Notes: generated by a model from the letters alone, not told the origin. 64,000 bases of DNA from Corallococcus sp. EGB (GCF_019968905.1 NZ_CP079946.1:8095356-8159355), one strand, 5' to 3'. Shown: positions 17,464-26,371, counted from the stretch's first letter. A program made the numbers and translations.

Positions 17464-18396
17464 TCACCGGGCGCGCTTCTTCCGGGACCTGACGGGAGGC
17501 TTCGCGAGCGCCTCCGCCTGCGCACCGATGGTCTCCGCCAGGAAGTCCACCACCGCGCGCACCCGCGCGTTGTGGGCCAGGTCCTCGTGGAACACGAGCC
17601 ACACCGTGCGCTCCAGCTCCGGCAGCGCGTCGCGGAGCGGCACCAGCTCCGGGTGCAGGTGCCCGAAGAACGCCGGCAGGAGCGCTACGCCCAGTCCCTC
17701 GCGCGCGGCCTGGAGCAGCCCCACGATGGACGTCAGCCGCACCGCGACGGTGGCCTTCGCCGCGTGCACGTCCAGCCACTTCGACTCCGGCCAGCGCCGC
17801 GAGTCCTGCGCGTAGCCCACCACCGCGTGCCCCTGCAGCCCCGTGTCGAAGCGCACCGGCCCCCGGCGGGCGAGGTACGCCTTCGACGCGAAGGGCACGA
17901 CCCCGATGGCCGCCACCTTCCGGGCCCGCAGTGATGCCTCCTGGGGCCGGACCAGCCGGATGGCGACGTCCGCCTCTCGCCGCACGAGCGACAGGGACTC
18001 GTAACCTGAGAGCAGCTGCAACTCGATTTCCGGATGGCGCTCCTGGAACGCGACCAGGTACGGCATCACGTTGTGGATGAGGAACGAGTCCGTGGCGGTG
18101 ACCGTCACCGGCCCGGAGGGGCGCAGGTCCTCGCCGCTGGCGAGCCGCTCCACGCGCAGCGCCTCCGCCTCCACGGCTTCCGCGGCCGGACGGATGCGCA
18201 GCGCCACCGCGGTGGGCCGCAGGCCCGTGGGGGTCCGGTCGAAGAGCCGCGCCCCCAGTTCCTTCTCCAGCACGGCCAGGCGCCGGCCCACGGTGGTCTG
18301 GTCCACCTTCAACCGCCGCGCCGCAGCGGAGAGGTTGCCCTCCCTCGCGATGGCCAGGAAGTGCCGCAGGTCGCTCCATTCGGGCATGGTCTGCAT
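17464..18396 (-). CDS. LysR-family transcriptional regulator
   Basis: About 310 residues. An N-terminal winged helix-turn-helix (LRHFLAIAREGNLSAAARRLKVDQTTVGRRLAVLEKEL, residues about 7-45 in pieces) is followed by the LysR effector domain. The C-terminus is basic (RSRKKRAR). The start is ATG at 18396 or 18387; neither has a clear ribosome site. It is divergent from the cupin gene with 93 bases between them, so it probably controls that gene and itself. The long effector domain resembles the AaeR/YcaN type that senses small molecules. Confidence 0.92.
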   Translation of the reverse strand: MQTMPEWSDLRHFLAIAREGNLSAAARRLKVDQTTVGRRLAVLEKELGARLFDRTPTGLRPTAVALRIRPAAEAVEAEALRVERLASGEDLRPSGPVTVTATDSFLIHNVMPYLVAFQERHPEIELQLLSGYESLSLVRREADVAIRLVRPQEASLRARKVAAIGVVPFASKAYLARRGPVRFDTGLQGHAVVGYAQDSRRWPESKWLDVHAAKATVAVRLTSIVGLLQAAREGLGVALLPAFFGHLHPELVPLRDALPELERTVWLVFHEDLAHNARVRAVVDFLAETIGAQAEALAKPPVRSRKKRAR

Positions 18397-18489
18397 TCTC
18401 GCAGAGGCGCTCTGCGGTTTCGGGCATTTTCGCAGACCCGGTCCACGGCCATTCTCCCCGGCGTTTCCTTCCACCGAGGAGTCCCTCCC

Positions 18490-18933
18490 GTGAAGACCCT
18501 TCCCAAGCTCGTTGCCGCCGTCGCCGTCGTCTCCGCGTTCACCTTCGCCGCCGCCAAGGGCAAGGAGTCCGCCGCGTTCCAGCAGACCGCCTACGACAAG
18601 CTCACCTGGACGGAGCTGATGCCCGGCGGCCCGTCCGTGCACGTCCTCTGGGGCGACATGAAGAAGGGCCCGTACGCCCTGCTGATGAAGTTCCCCGCCG
18701 GGTTCGACTCCGGGCCGCACACCCACTCCGCCGGCTATCACGGCGTGCTGGTGAAGGGCCGCATGACGAACACCAGCGAGGGCGCCGCCGAAGCGGGCGC
18801 CGTGGAGGCTGGCAGCACCTGGGACCAGCCCGGCAAGGTGGTGCACCGCAACCAGTGCTCGGCGGACGGCGAGTGCGTGCTGCTCATCGCCCAGGACAAG
18901 CCCTTCGACTTCGCGCCCGCGAAGGCGAAGTGA
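18490..18933 (+). CDS. Secreted cupin-domain protein (DUF4437-like)
   Basis: 147 residues with a GTG start preceded by GAGGAG at 8 bases. A signal peptide spans residues 1-22. The single cupin barrel carries metal-ligand motif 1 PHTHSAGYHGVLVKG and the later VHRNQCSADGEC segment with two cysteines. It resembles DUF4437/ChrR-type cupins, whose roles are mostly unknown. It is probably periplasmic. The divergent LysR gene is the likely regulator. Confidence 0.85.
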   Translation: MKTLPKLVAAVAVVSAFTFAAAKGKESAAFQQTAYDKLTWTELMPGGPSVHVLWGDMKKGPYALLMKFPAGFDSGPHTHSAGYHGVLVKGRMTNTSEGAAEAGAVEAGSTWDQPGKVVHRNQCSADGECVLLIAQDKPFDFAPAKAK

Positions 18934-18947
18934 CGCGAAGGCGGCCT

Positions 18948-19118
18948 TCAGCGCGAGTCGCGGCGCTTCTGCTGCCGGGCGAACTCGGCCCGCAGCGCCC
19001 CGCCGATGCGCTTGCCCGTCACCTGGGTGGGCTTGCGGATCTTCTGGAAGTCCTTCGTCTGCTGGATGGAACCACCCCGGTGCTTCTTCGAGGTGGTCTC
19101 CTTCGGCGGCTGGAACAT
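18948..19118 (-). CDS. Small basic protein
   Basis: 56 residues, highly basic (about one third Lys/Arg), with no signal peptide or membrane helix. AGGAG lies 9 bases before the ATG, which supports translation. The sequence (MFQPPKETTSKKHRGGSIQQ at the start) does not match a family I know; its charge suggests nucleic-acid or ribosome binding. It converges on the cupin gene, with 14 bases between the stops. Confidence 0.6.
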   Translation of the reverse strand: MFQPPKETTSKKHRGGSIQQTKDFQKIRKPTQVTGKRIGGALRAEFARQQKRRDSR

Positions 19119-19225
19119 GGGCGAGACTCCTGTCCGGAAGGGGGCTGCCCCCTGAAGATGCAGCACCTCGCGGAGGGTTGCCATCCCTCCCGCACGGAGC
19201 GCGGGCGGGCAGCCGGGCCCGAGCC

Positions 19226-20026
19226 TCAGACCTGGATGGGCACCACCAGGGATGCGGTGTAGCCATCCGTGGTGTTGCCCGTGACGGTCGCCAGCTGCGT
19301 GGACGCGCCGTCGCTGAACACGTTGTCGCGGGAGAGCGAAATCTGGCTGAGGTTGCGGACGCTCTGCGAGTAGCCGGAGGTCGCGTAGACGGCGTCGCAG
19401 ATGTCCTCCGGCAGGGCCAGCTGGGACGTGGCCACCTTGTTGCGCGAGGAGGAGGTCGCGTCCACCGAGGGATAGATTTCGAAGTGGATGTGCGGCCAGC
19501 GGCCGCTGTAGCAGGCGGGGAAGATGCTGGTGAAGGTCACCTTGCCCTCCTCGTCCGTCACCTGTACGCCGCGCAGGTAGTTCTCGCTGGTGACACCCGA
19601 CGAGTACATCGAGTAGCGCCCCGCCTGGTCGCAGTGCCACAGGTAGATGGCGTAGCCCCGCAGCGGCGCGCAGCTGTCGTTGCTGGCGACCAGCGTGAGG
19701 GTGATGGTGAGCGGGATGCCAGCCGCGACGCCGCTCGCGCTCGCGATGCTGGAGCGGATGTCGCTGCGGACGATGCCTGACAGCACCAGGGCGTTGGCGC
19801 CGTTGGAGCCGTCGCCGGGATAGGGGCCGGCCGTCTCCTCTGGAATCCGCGCGCAGCCGGAAGCGTCGTCGCTGCTGCCGCTGGCGTCCGACCCGCCGCA
19901 GCCGACGAGGGGGATGAGGCGGGTGAAGGCCATCCAGCGCAGCAGCTCCCGCCGGTCCGTGCGCTTCGCCAGGACCCGCAGGTCCTGCGGGAGTCCCTCG
20001 TGGTGGTTCCGTTCATCGTCACTCAT
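19226..20026 (-). CDS. Intradiol ring-cleavage dioxygenase family protein
   Basis: 266 residues. A twin-Arg-like or Cys-anchored N-terminus (VGCGGSDASG near residue 42) is followed by the dioxygenase barrel. The four non-haem Fe(III) ligands appear present: Tyr in HCDQAGRYSMY, Tyr in FPACYSGRW, and both His in RWPHIHFE. Intradiol enzymes split catechol-type rings between the hydroxyls. Exported relatives are common in myxobacteria and fungi and may act on lignin-like or secondary metabolites. It has no pathway neighbours, so the substrate is unknown. Confidence 0.9.
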   Translation of the reverse strand: MSDDERNHHEGLPQDLRVLAKRTDRRELLRWMAFTRLIPLVGCGGSDASGSSDDASGCARIPEETAGPYPGDGSNGANALVLSGIVRSDIRSSIASASGVAAGIPLTITLTLVASNDSCAPLRGYAIYLWHCDQAGRYSMYSSGVTSENYLRGVQVTDEEGKVTFTSIFPACYSGRWPHIHFEIYPSVDATSSSRNKVATSQLALPEDICDAVYATSGYSQSVRNLSQISLSRDNVFSDGASTQLATVTGNTTDGYTASLVVPIQV

Positions 20027-20168
20027 GCGTGTGCCCCCATGGAGTGACCATGACGGTAGGGGAAGAGTCTTAAGCGAGTCCTAAGGCCCGGGGGGTGACG
20101 CGTTTTTGCAATCCAGGCGCGGGCTCCTGGCGTATCTGTCCGGCCACCAGACAAGGGAGCAGACACCC

Positions 20169-20576
20169 ATGACGAAGCGCGCGAGTGGCCCATTCGACGT
20201 CAAGCTCACCCCCATGGCGCCGGAGGCGGGCGCGGTGGAGGCGGCCCCGGGCCGGATGCTGCTCGACAAGCGCTTTCACGGGGGGCTGGACGCCACCAGC
20301 CAGGGGCAGATGATCGCCGTGCGAACGCCGGTGGAGGGGTCCGCGGGGTACGTGGCGATGGAGCGCGTCAGCGGGACGCTGGACGGCCGCAGTGGCACCT
20401 TCGCGCTGCAGCACTCCGGCACCATGACGCGCGGTGCGGCGCGGTTGGTCATCACGGTGGTGCCGGACTCCGGAACCGGCGAGCTCACAGGGCTCGCCGG
20501 TTCGATGACCATCGACATCGCGCCGGGCGGGAAGCACTCCTACGACTTCCAGTACTCCCTGCCCGACGCGCCGTGA
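20169..20576 (+). CDS. DUF3224 family protein
   Basis: 135 residues. It matches the DUF3224 beta-barrel family: ASGPFDVKLTP at the start, ARMLLDKRFHGGLDATSQGQM-like strands, and VPDSGTGELTGLAGSM near the end. Members are small cytoplasmic proteins of unknown activity. The start was chosen at the ATG at 20169, with AAGGGAG about 9 bases upstream. It converges on the MopE-like gene with only one base between the stops. Confidence 0.88.
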   Translation: MTKRASGPFDVKLTPMAPEAGAVEAAPGRMLLDKRFHGGLDATSQGQMIAVRTPVEGSAGYVAMERVSGTLDGRSGTFALQHSGTMTRGAARLVITVVPDSGTGELTGLAGSMTIDIAPGGKHSYDFQYSLPDAP

Positions 20577-20577
20577 T

Positions 20578-22140
20578 TCACGGTGCGCAGTAGCGGACCG
20601 CCTGGAGGGTGTGGGACTCCGGGCTCTCGGTGGACGTCATCACCAGCGCGCCCATCCAGTGCTCCGGCAGTTCCTCCAGTTGGACCCACTGCGCGTACCG
20701 GTGCAGGGGCATGTAGCCGGACCCGGGCGACAAGTCGGCCGGGACGCCGTCATGCCCCAGGGCCCAGAACCGGCCCCGCCACCCGAACCCGGAGCTGCCT
20801 TCCTGCGGGTCCGAGGACACGGAGAGCCACGCCGCCTCAAGGCCTCGCGAGGTCACCGCGGTCCCGTACCAGGGAGCTTCGCCCGGGGTCGTCACGGCCA
20901 GGGTGCGAGTGGTCCCTTCCCCGAAAAGGTCCCCCAGGACCGTCAGCGCGCGCTCACCGCCCGCCGGGCCGCGCAGCACGATGACCGGGGACTCCAAGGC
21001 ACTGCCCGCCGCAGCGCCCAGGTCCACGAGCCGGGTCTCCGGATTCGCCTCCGCGGTGATGGTCCGCTCATCGCCCACGGGTTGCAGGCTGGCATCGAAG
21101 TGCTGGAGCCGCAGCAACCCTTCGGAAGCGCCATCCTTGAGCTCCTGGGCCAGGACCAGGAAGCCACCGTCGCGCAGCCCCATCACGTCCACGCCATAGA
21201 GGACCTTGTCCTGCGCGAGCACCTGCATCAGCACGCGAGGAGCCACCACGGTCTGGCCGTTCAGCTCCGTGAGCGTGCCCCACAGCTTGCTGCCACCGGA
21301 ACGGAACATGGAGGTATTCCGCCAGGCCGCGAAGACCCGGGTCCCGTCCGCCGACACGGCCGCCGCGGTGGCCCTGTCCCCCACGGCCTGGTCGAAGAGG
21401 AGCGCGCCGCCCTCGGGCTCACCCTGGCGGGGCACGCGATGGCCCTGCTCGTCCAGCAGGAGGAGGTGGCCCCGCGTGTGGTCGCCAGTCGTCCCCGCTG
21501 ACGAGTAGTACAGCGCGGGCCCCTGGGACGTGCGCAGCAGACGGCTGCTCACCGTGTCCAGCGCCAGGGATTCGTCCATCACCTCCACCGGAATCTCCGT
21601 GGTGCCAAGCGGAGTCAGCGCGACATCCAGCCGGATGACCCGGGTCACCGCCGCTCTGTCGAAGACCGCCGCGAGGATGCCGTCCGTCACCCGGACGCTG
21701 CTGATCCGTCCCGCATGCGGAGGCAATCCGAGCGGCGCGACCTGCGACCAGGTCGGAGGGTCCGTCACTCCGTCGCAATCATTGTCCAGACCATCGCAGC
21801 GCGTCTCCGTGGCCTCGTAGTCAGAGCCATACGACAGCGCGGTACACACCGGCTCGTAGGCCCCATCCACCACGGCGCGCCGGGCGCCCGCGCAGACACC
21901 TTGCGTCTTCTCACAGGGCAGCGGCTCCCCCAGGGAGCCCGCGTCGGCTCCGGCATCCACTTGCGTGCCGCCATCATCGCCTTGCGTGCCGCCCGCATCC
22001 GAGGTCCCCGCGTCCACGGCCCCTGCATCGGGAAGCGGATGCGTCTGCGGATCCGAATCATCGCATCCCCCCAGCGCCCCGCTGCCCACCGCCAGCACCA
22101 CCGTCCAGAGCCTCGCCCATCTCATCCGGACTTCCATCAT
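20578..22140 (-). CDS. MopE-type lipoprotein with beta-propeller-like domain
   Basis: About 520 residues. The lipoprotein signal ends in the lipobox LGGC, followed by a low-complexity Asp-Ala-Gly linker (residues 30-70) and the CDGLDNDCDGVTD motif typical of MopE-repeat proteins. About 380 residues with propeller-like repeats follow. MopE-type Asp/Cys loops bind calcium, and such proteins are surface-exposed in myxobacteria. Starts at 22140, 22137 and 22125 are all possible; AGAGGGG lies just before the first two. The function is unknown; adhesion or substrate binding is an inference. Confidence 0.85.
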   Translation of the reverse strand: MMEVRMRWARLWTVVLAVGSGALGGCDDSDPQTHPLPDAGAVDAGTSDAGGTQGDDGGTQVDAGADAGSLGEPLPCEKTQGVCAGARRAVVDGAYEPVCTALSYGSDYEATETRCDGLDNDCDGVTDPPTWSQVAPLGLPPHAGRISSVRVTDGILAAVFDRAAVTRVIRLDVALTPLGTTEIPVEVMDESLALDTVSSRLLRTSQGPALYYSSAGTTGDHTRGHLLLLDEQGHRVPRQGEPEGGALLFDQAVGDRATAAAVSADGTRVFAAWRNTSMFRSGGSKLWGTLTELNGQTVVAPRVLMQVLAQDKVLYGVDVMGLRDGGFLVLAQELKDGASEGLLRLQHFDASLQPVGDERTITAEANPETRLVDLGAAAGSALESPVIVLRGPAGGERALTVLGDLFGEGTTRTLAVTTPGEAPWYGTAVTSRGLEAAWLSVSSDPQEGSSGFGWRGRFWALGHDGVPADLSPGSGYMPLHRYAQWVQLEELPEHWMGALVMTSTESPESHTLQAVRYCAP

Positions 22141-22215
22141 CCCCTCTTTGGCTGGCTGACATTGGCCCCGCCTGGGGACAAAGCCAAATCCACTCCAAAC
22201 CCAGGGATGTATAGT

Positions 22216-22707
22216 TTATTCACTCCCTCTCATCCGGAGCCATGACAGGGCTTGAAGAGCCGCGAGCCATGCGCTCCCCATGAGCACGTGACGCAGGTGG
22301 TTCAATCGGACCCACCGCGTCGCGGTCTCCACCGCCGCCATTGAATCGGGCGACTGCATCAGCCGGATCATCGTGGGGATGAAGTACGAGAAGGTCAGGA
22401 GCCGGTCCACGAGCACCACCAGTGCGGCCACGAGCCACCAGGGGCGCAGCGGCCCCGTGGCCCGCGTGGCCCAATAGAGGCTGGCCATGGTGAGCAGCGT
22501 CAGCGGCCCCGTGCTGACGAAACCCCAGAAGCGCCGCCCCACGTCATCCCGCCGCGCCTCCTCCGCGGACCAGTGCGCACCCGTCACGTCGAGCCACCGG
22601 GGGAGCGAGACGCGGTGCTCGTAGAGCCCCGCTCCGAATGCGACGCCCAGGTTGAGCACGAAGAGCCACAAGACGATTTCCGCCACGGGAGGCTTCAGGT
22701 TCATCAT
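22216..22707 (-). CDS. Four-helix membrane protein (DUF1772-like)
   Basis: 163 residues with four predicted membrane helices and the pattern seen in DUF1772/anthrone-oxygenase-like proteins (GAGLYEHRVSLPRWL after helix 1, FSYFIPTMIRLM between helices 3 and 4, RWVRLNHLRHVLM before helix 4). Family members include cofactor-free oxygenases, but most are uncharacterised. It is divergent from the MarR-AraC fusion regulator with a 77-base gap, so that regulator probably controls it. Confidence 0.85.
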   Translation of the reverse strand: MMNLKPPVAEIVLWLFVLNLGVAFGAGLYEHRVSLPRWLDVTGAHWSAEEARRDDVGRRFWGFVSTGPLTLLTMASLYWATRATGPLRPWWLVAALVVLVDRLLTFSYFIPTMIRLMQSPDSMAAVETATRWVRLNHLRHVLMGSAWLAALQALSWLRMRGSE

Positions 22708-22784
22708 GGGGTCAGCATGCGTCCCGGATCCGCGAGCGTCTTTCGCGCCCTTGTGGTGTTTTTCTCAATCCTGCGGTGTTCTCC

Positions 22785-23579
22785 ATGAGCCCCCGTCACT
22801 CCCTCCTCGCCCAGATTGGCGCCGACGTCGTCCGCTTCCAGGAAGCCTCCGCGGAGTTCGACGCCACCGTGGGCGAGGTGCTGGCGTTGGGCCGCGCGGA
22901 GCTGACCTGCCTGGCACAGCTGCACTTCGGTGGCCCCGCGCCCCAGAAGGCAGTCTCACGAGACGCCGACGTGGAGCGGCTGGTGCTCGCGGGCTACGTC
23001 CAGCGGGAGGGCACCGGAAATGGCAGACGGCTCGCGCTCACGGCGCATGCACGCGAATGGATTGACACCCTCTGGGGCCCCCTCCAGGCGGATGGCCTGC
23101 AATTGATGGCGCCCCTGCCAGAGGCGGAGCTGAAGGTCATCGCCCGGTTCCTGGGCGAAGCGCGGAAGGTGCAGGATGCCCATGCGGCCCGGGTGGCGAA
23201 GCTGCTCCAGGAGCCCGGAGGGCCACGCGCGGCGCGGCGGCGGGGTGGCCTCTCCGCGGCCGCGCTCCACCGCGTGCGACTCTTTGTCGAGGCGCACCTC
23301 GCGAGGAGGATCCGCGTGGGTGAGCTGGCCCGGCGCTCGGGGCTGAGCGTCTTCTACTTCACCCGCGCCTTCCGCCAGTCCATGGGGATGACGCCGCATG
23401 CCTACGTGCAGCAGCGGAGGGTGGAGCGAGCGCGGAGCCTGTTGAGCCACACGACCCGCTCCCTGGGAGACATCGCGCTCGAGGTCGGCTTCAGCTCACA
23501 AAGTCACTTCACCACGGTGTTCCGCCGGGTGACGGGACTCACGCCGGCCGTCCTGCGGCGCTCGGGACATCCCTCATGA
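22785..23579 (+). CDS. AraC-family regulator with degenerate MarR-like N-terminal domain
   Basis: About 264 residues. Residues 1-140 look like a MarR winged-helix domain (FQEASAEFDATVGEVLALGRAELTCL, then LVLAGYVQREGTGNGRRLALT and a long dimerisation helix), but the DNA-recognition helix is shortened. Residues 160-264 form a complete AraC double helix-turn-helix ending in GFSSQSHFTTVFRRVTGLTP. DNA binding is therefore probably by the AraC part and dimerisation by the MarR-like part. ATG at 22785 was preferred; a GTG lies at 22776. Divergent from the DUF1772-like gene, its likely target. Confidence 0.88.
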   Translation: MSPRHSLLAQIGADVVRFQEASAEFDATVGEVLALGRAELTCLAQLHFGGPAPQKAVSRDADVERLVLAGYVQREGTGNGRRLALTAHAREWIDTLWGPLQADGLQLMAPLPEAELKVIARFLGEARKVQDAHAARVAKLLQEPGGPRAARRRGGLSAAALHRVRLFVEAHLARRIRVGELARRSGLSVFYFTRAFRQSMGMTPHAYVQQRRVERARSLLSHTTRSLGDIALEVGFSSQSHFTTVFRRVTGLTPAVLRRSGHPS

Positions 23580-23947
23580 GGGCCGGGAGAGAAGCTCCGA
23601 CCCGCAGCACGTAGAAGCGGGTGAGCCCCTTCCAGGCCCCCCACCATGGCCCGTCCCAAGAGTCCCCTCTTCTGGCTCCTGCTCACCGGCGGGCGCCATG
23701 AAGTCCGGATCCGAAAGCGACCAGGGCACCTGGAGCGTGAACCACGACCGCCGGATGGAAAGCGCACGCTCTGCCTGATGCGCGACAACGGCGGCGGATC
23801 GCTGGCACCGGGTGCCATGGGCCAGAATGGCGAGCCGTACGTTTCGGTGGACTGACATTCCCTCCTGGCCTGGTGACACCGCCAGGGGGCACCGGTGTTC
23901 CACCCGCCGGCCGGAAGCGCCGGCCCTACCTTCACAGGAGCTGGAAC
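23580..23947. other. Intergenic stretch with no convincing gene
   Basis: 368 bases between the AraC-type regulator and the serine hydrolase. A 69-codon open frame at 23646-23855 lacks a ribosome site and any recognised domain. I see no RNA gene or clear terminator. It probably holds the hydrolase promoter. Confidence 0.4.
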
Positions 23948-25174
23948 ATGGCGGTCCTGCACCGCGGCCTACGGCTGGGGATGGCATTGCTCGCGAGCTT
24001 CGCAGCCCCCGCATGCGGGCCGGAGGCACCGGCGGGGACCTCGCTCGAGGTCGGCGAGTGGGAGCTGGAGACGGCGCATCCATCCCTGCCGCCCCTGAAC
24101 CGCGAGGCGCTGCGGCAGGCCATCGAGGGGCTTCCAAACGCGGAGGCGTCCGGCGCGCTGGTCCGGGTGAGCGGCGCGGCCGGACGCTGGCTGGGCACGT
24201 CCGGCGTGGCGGACATCCGCACCGGCGCCCCGGTCCCGGTGGACGCGCACTTCCGCATCGGCAGCATGACGAAGACGTTCACCGCCACCGTCGTGCTCCA
24301 GCTCGCCGCCGAGGGACGCGTGGACCTGGACCGGCCCGTCCAGGACTACCTGCCGCGCCTGCTGCCCTCGGGCGTCTACGCGCCCATCACCGTGCGACAG
24401 CTGCTCAATCACACCCATGGCCTGCCCGGCGTGCCGGTGCCGCAGAAGGACCCCGACTGGTTCTTCGAAAACCGCTACCGGCGCTTCAGCCCCCGGGAGC
24501 TCGTCTCGATGACACTCCCGCAGGGTCCCCGCTTCGCTCCGGGAACGCAGCAGGAGTACGGCAACATCGGCTACATCGTCGCGGGGCTGCTCATTGAACA
24601 GGTGACGGGTAGGCCCTACGCGGACGCGGTGCGTGAGCGCATCCTGCGGCCGCTGCACCTGCGGGACACCTTCGTGCCCGGCAACGACGTGACGATTCCC
24701 GGGCGCCATGCCCGAGGCTACGAAGAGGTCGCGCCGGAAGAGACGGGCTGCCCGGCAGGGGCCATCACCCATGGCTCGCGCTGCCTGGTGGACATCACCG
24801 AAGCCAGCCAGTCCGTGCCCTGGGCCGCCGGTGAGATGATCTCCACCGCCGAGGACCTGGACCGCTTCCTCGTCGCGCTCTTCCAGGGGCGGCTGCTGCC
24901 TCGCAAGCAGCAGGAGGAGCTGTTCACCGTCCCGGACGTGCCCGCGGTGGGAGGCGGCCGTGCCAGCTACAGCGCGGGCCTCACCCGCTTCGACATCAAC
25001 GGCATCACGCTCTGGGGCAAGAGCGGCGACCGGCACGGCTACAACAACGGGATGGGCGCCACGCGGGATTTGCGCCGTCGCCTCGTCTATTCGGTCAACA
25101 CACTCCACATGGGCGGCGAGCAGCCAGCCATCGCCTCGCGGATCATCGCGGCGGCCCTCCAGACCGGCCCCTGA
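23948..25174 (+). CDS. Serine hydrolase, beta-lactamase/DD-peptidase-like lipoprotein
   Basis: 408 residues. The lipobox APAC is at about residue 23. The class C/esterase-type fold has the SxxK motif GSMTK (Ser106, Lys109), the YxN motif YGN, and HGYNNGMG in the place of the KTG loop. Such enzymes are D-Ala-D-Ala carboxypeptidases, D-aminopeptidases or esterases; true beta-lactamase activity cannot be inferred. AGGAG lies 7 bases before the ATG at 23948. Lipid anchoring places it at the cell envelope. Confidence 0.92.
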   Translation: MAVLHRGLRLGMALLASFAAPACGPEAPAGTSLEVGEWELETAHPSLPPLNREALRQAIEGLPNAEASGALVRVSGAAGRWLGTSGVADIRTGAPVPVDAHFRIGSMTKTFTATVVLQLAAEGRVDLDRPVQDYLPRLLPSGVYAPITVRQLLNHTHGLPGVPVPQKDPDWFFENRYRRFSPRELVSMTLPQGPRFAPGTQQEYGNIGYIVAGLLIEQVTGRPYADAVRERILRPLHLRDTFVPGNDVTIPGRHARGYEEVAPEETGCPAGAITHGSRCLVDITEASQSVPWAAGEMISTAEDLDRFLVALFQGRLLPRKQQEELFTVPDVPAVGGGRASYSAGLTRFDINGITLWGKSGDRHGYNNGMGATRDLRRRLVYSVNTLHMGGEQPAIASRIIAAALQTGP

Positions 25175-25230
25175 GTCCCCAGGTCTGGAGTGCGGTAGCC
25201 TGCCTCGCCACGTTGAAGGGAGGCCTCCGC

Positions 25231-25863
25231 ATGTCCGCACTCGAAACGCCTGTCATCATCGGCCGGTCCAGTTCGCACTTCACACGCATCGCGCGGCTCT
25301 TCGCGGCGGAGCTGCGCGTCCACCATTCCTTCCAGGTGGTGCGGGACCTGCTGTCCACCAATCCCGTGGACTACGGCGGCAATCCCGCGCTCCGGATTCC
25401 CGTCCTGAAGACGCCCCAGGGTGCGTGGTTCGGCGCGCTCAATGTCTCTCGTGAGCTGTGGCGACGGTCGAGTCCGCGGCCCCGGGTGGTGTGGCCGGAG
25501 GACCTGGACGTGCCCCTGCTGGCGAACATGCAGGAGCTCACCCTGCAAGCCATGGCGACGGAGGTGACGCTCGTCATGGAGAAGATGGCCGGCGCAGGGG
25601 ACGACACGCGCCATGCGCGCAAGCTGCGCGAATCCCTGCTCAACATGATGGCGTGGCTGGAGGAGCACGCGAACGCCGCGCTCGCCGCCCTCCCTCCTGA
25701 ACGGGCGCTGAGCTACCTGGAGGTCACCCTCTTCTGCCTCGTGACCCACCTGGAGTTCCGGGACGTGCTGCCCACGAAGCCCTACGCGGCGCTGAATGAG
25801 TTCTGCCAGCAGTTCTCGAAGCGCCCCTCCGCCAGCGAAACCTCCTTCCGCTTCGACACCTGA
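25231..25863 (+). CDS. Glutathione S-transferase-like protein
   Basis: 210 residues. An N-terminal thioredoxin-like part (IIGRSSSHFTRIARLFAAEL, then NPALRIPVLKTPQGAWFG) and an all-helical C-terminal part fit the GST fold. The catalytic Ser in the SSSHF segment is plausible for a bacterial GST. GGGAGG precedes the ATG by 7 bases. It ends four bases from the convergent MerR gene. The substrate is unknown. Confidence 0.78.
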   Translation: MSALETPVIIGRSSSHFTRIARLFAAELRVHHSFQVVRDLLSTNPVDYGGNPALRIPVLKTPQGAWFGALNVSRELWRRSSPRPRVVWPEDLDVPLLANMQELTLQAMATEVTLVMEKMAGAGDDTRHARKLRESLLNMMAWLEEHANAALAALPPERALSYLEVTLFCLVTHLEFRDVLPTKPYAALNEFCQQFSKRPSASETSFRFDT

Positions 25864-25867
25864 AACA

Positions 25868-26296
25868 TCACGACCGTGGAGCCCGCTTTCTTCGCGCGCT
25901 CCTCCCACCTGACACGGCGCCTTGGAGGAGGCGCCGGAAGGTGGGGCAATCCAGGTGGTTCGGGTGGGGACAGGATGCGGCGTGGCGCAGGCTGTCTCGC
26001 ATCGCGCTCAGCTCATGGATTTTTCGGTCCAGCTTCTCCGCCTGGGCCGCGAGCATCTTCCGGTCGATGCTCGGCCGCCTGCCCGGCGCGAACACGCGCG
26101 CGATTTCATCCAGCGAGAAGCCCGCGGCGCGGCCCAGGGCAATCAGCGCCAGGCGCTCCAGCACGTCGGGGTCGAACAGGCGGCGGAGCCCCCTCCTGCC
26201 GACGGAGGCAATCAGCCCCTTCTCCTCGTAGAAGCGCAGCGTCGAGGCAGGGACGCCCGAGCGCCGTGCCACCTCCGTGATGTCCAGCTCCGTCAC
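25868..26296 (-). CDS. MerR-family transcriptional regulator
   Basis: 142 residues with a GTG start and GAGG 8 bases upstream. The N-terminal MerR winged helix (TEVARRSGVPASTLRFYEEKGLI, in pieces) is followed by a coiled-coil dimer helix around 85-110. The C-terminal motif is C-P-H-P-N-H-L-D-C-P, a possible metal site. The SoxR iron-sulphur motif CxxCxCx5C is absent. It is divergent from the methyltransferase gene across a SoxR-box-like operator, which indicates control of that gene and autoregulation. Confidence 0.9.
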   Translation of the reverse strand: MTELDITEVARRSGVPASTLRFYEEKGLIASVGRRGLRRLFDPDVLERLALIALGRAAGFSLDEIARVFAPGRRPSIDRKMLAAQAEKLDRKIHELSAMRDSLRHAASCPHPNHLDCPTFRRLLQGAVSGGRSARRKRAPRS

Positions 26297-26300
26297 GCGC

Positions 26301-26331
26301 TTGACCTCAAGTCGACTTGAACTGGCACAGT
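26301..26331 (+). promoter_or_regulatory. MerR/SoxR-type promoter-operator
   Basis: A TTGACC -35 element and a CACAGT -10 element are separated by 19 bases, the long spacer typical of MerR-family promoters. The spacer holds the perfect 14-bp palindrome TCAAGTCGACTTGA (26307-26320). The wider CCTCAAG...CTTGA pattern closely resembles the SoxR box. It lies between the divergent MerR and methyltransferase genes. Confidence 0.75.
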
Positions 26332-26371
26332 GCGGCCTCCGGTCCTCGAAGACAAGCTGGAGGAGACGCTC

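Noticed and set aside
23646-23855. 69-codon open frame between AraC-type regulator and serine hydrolase
   Set aside because: No ribosome site, no hydrophobic or conserved pattern, and shadow-like Arg/Pro content.
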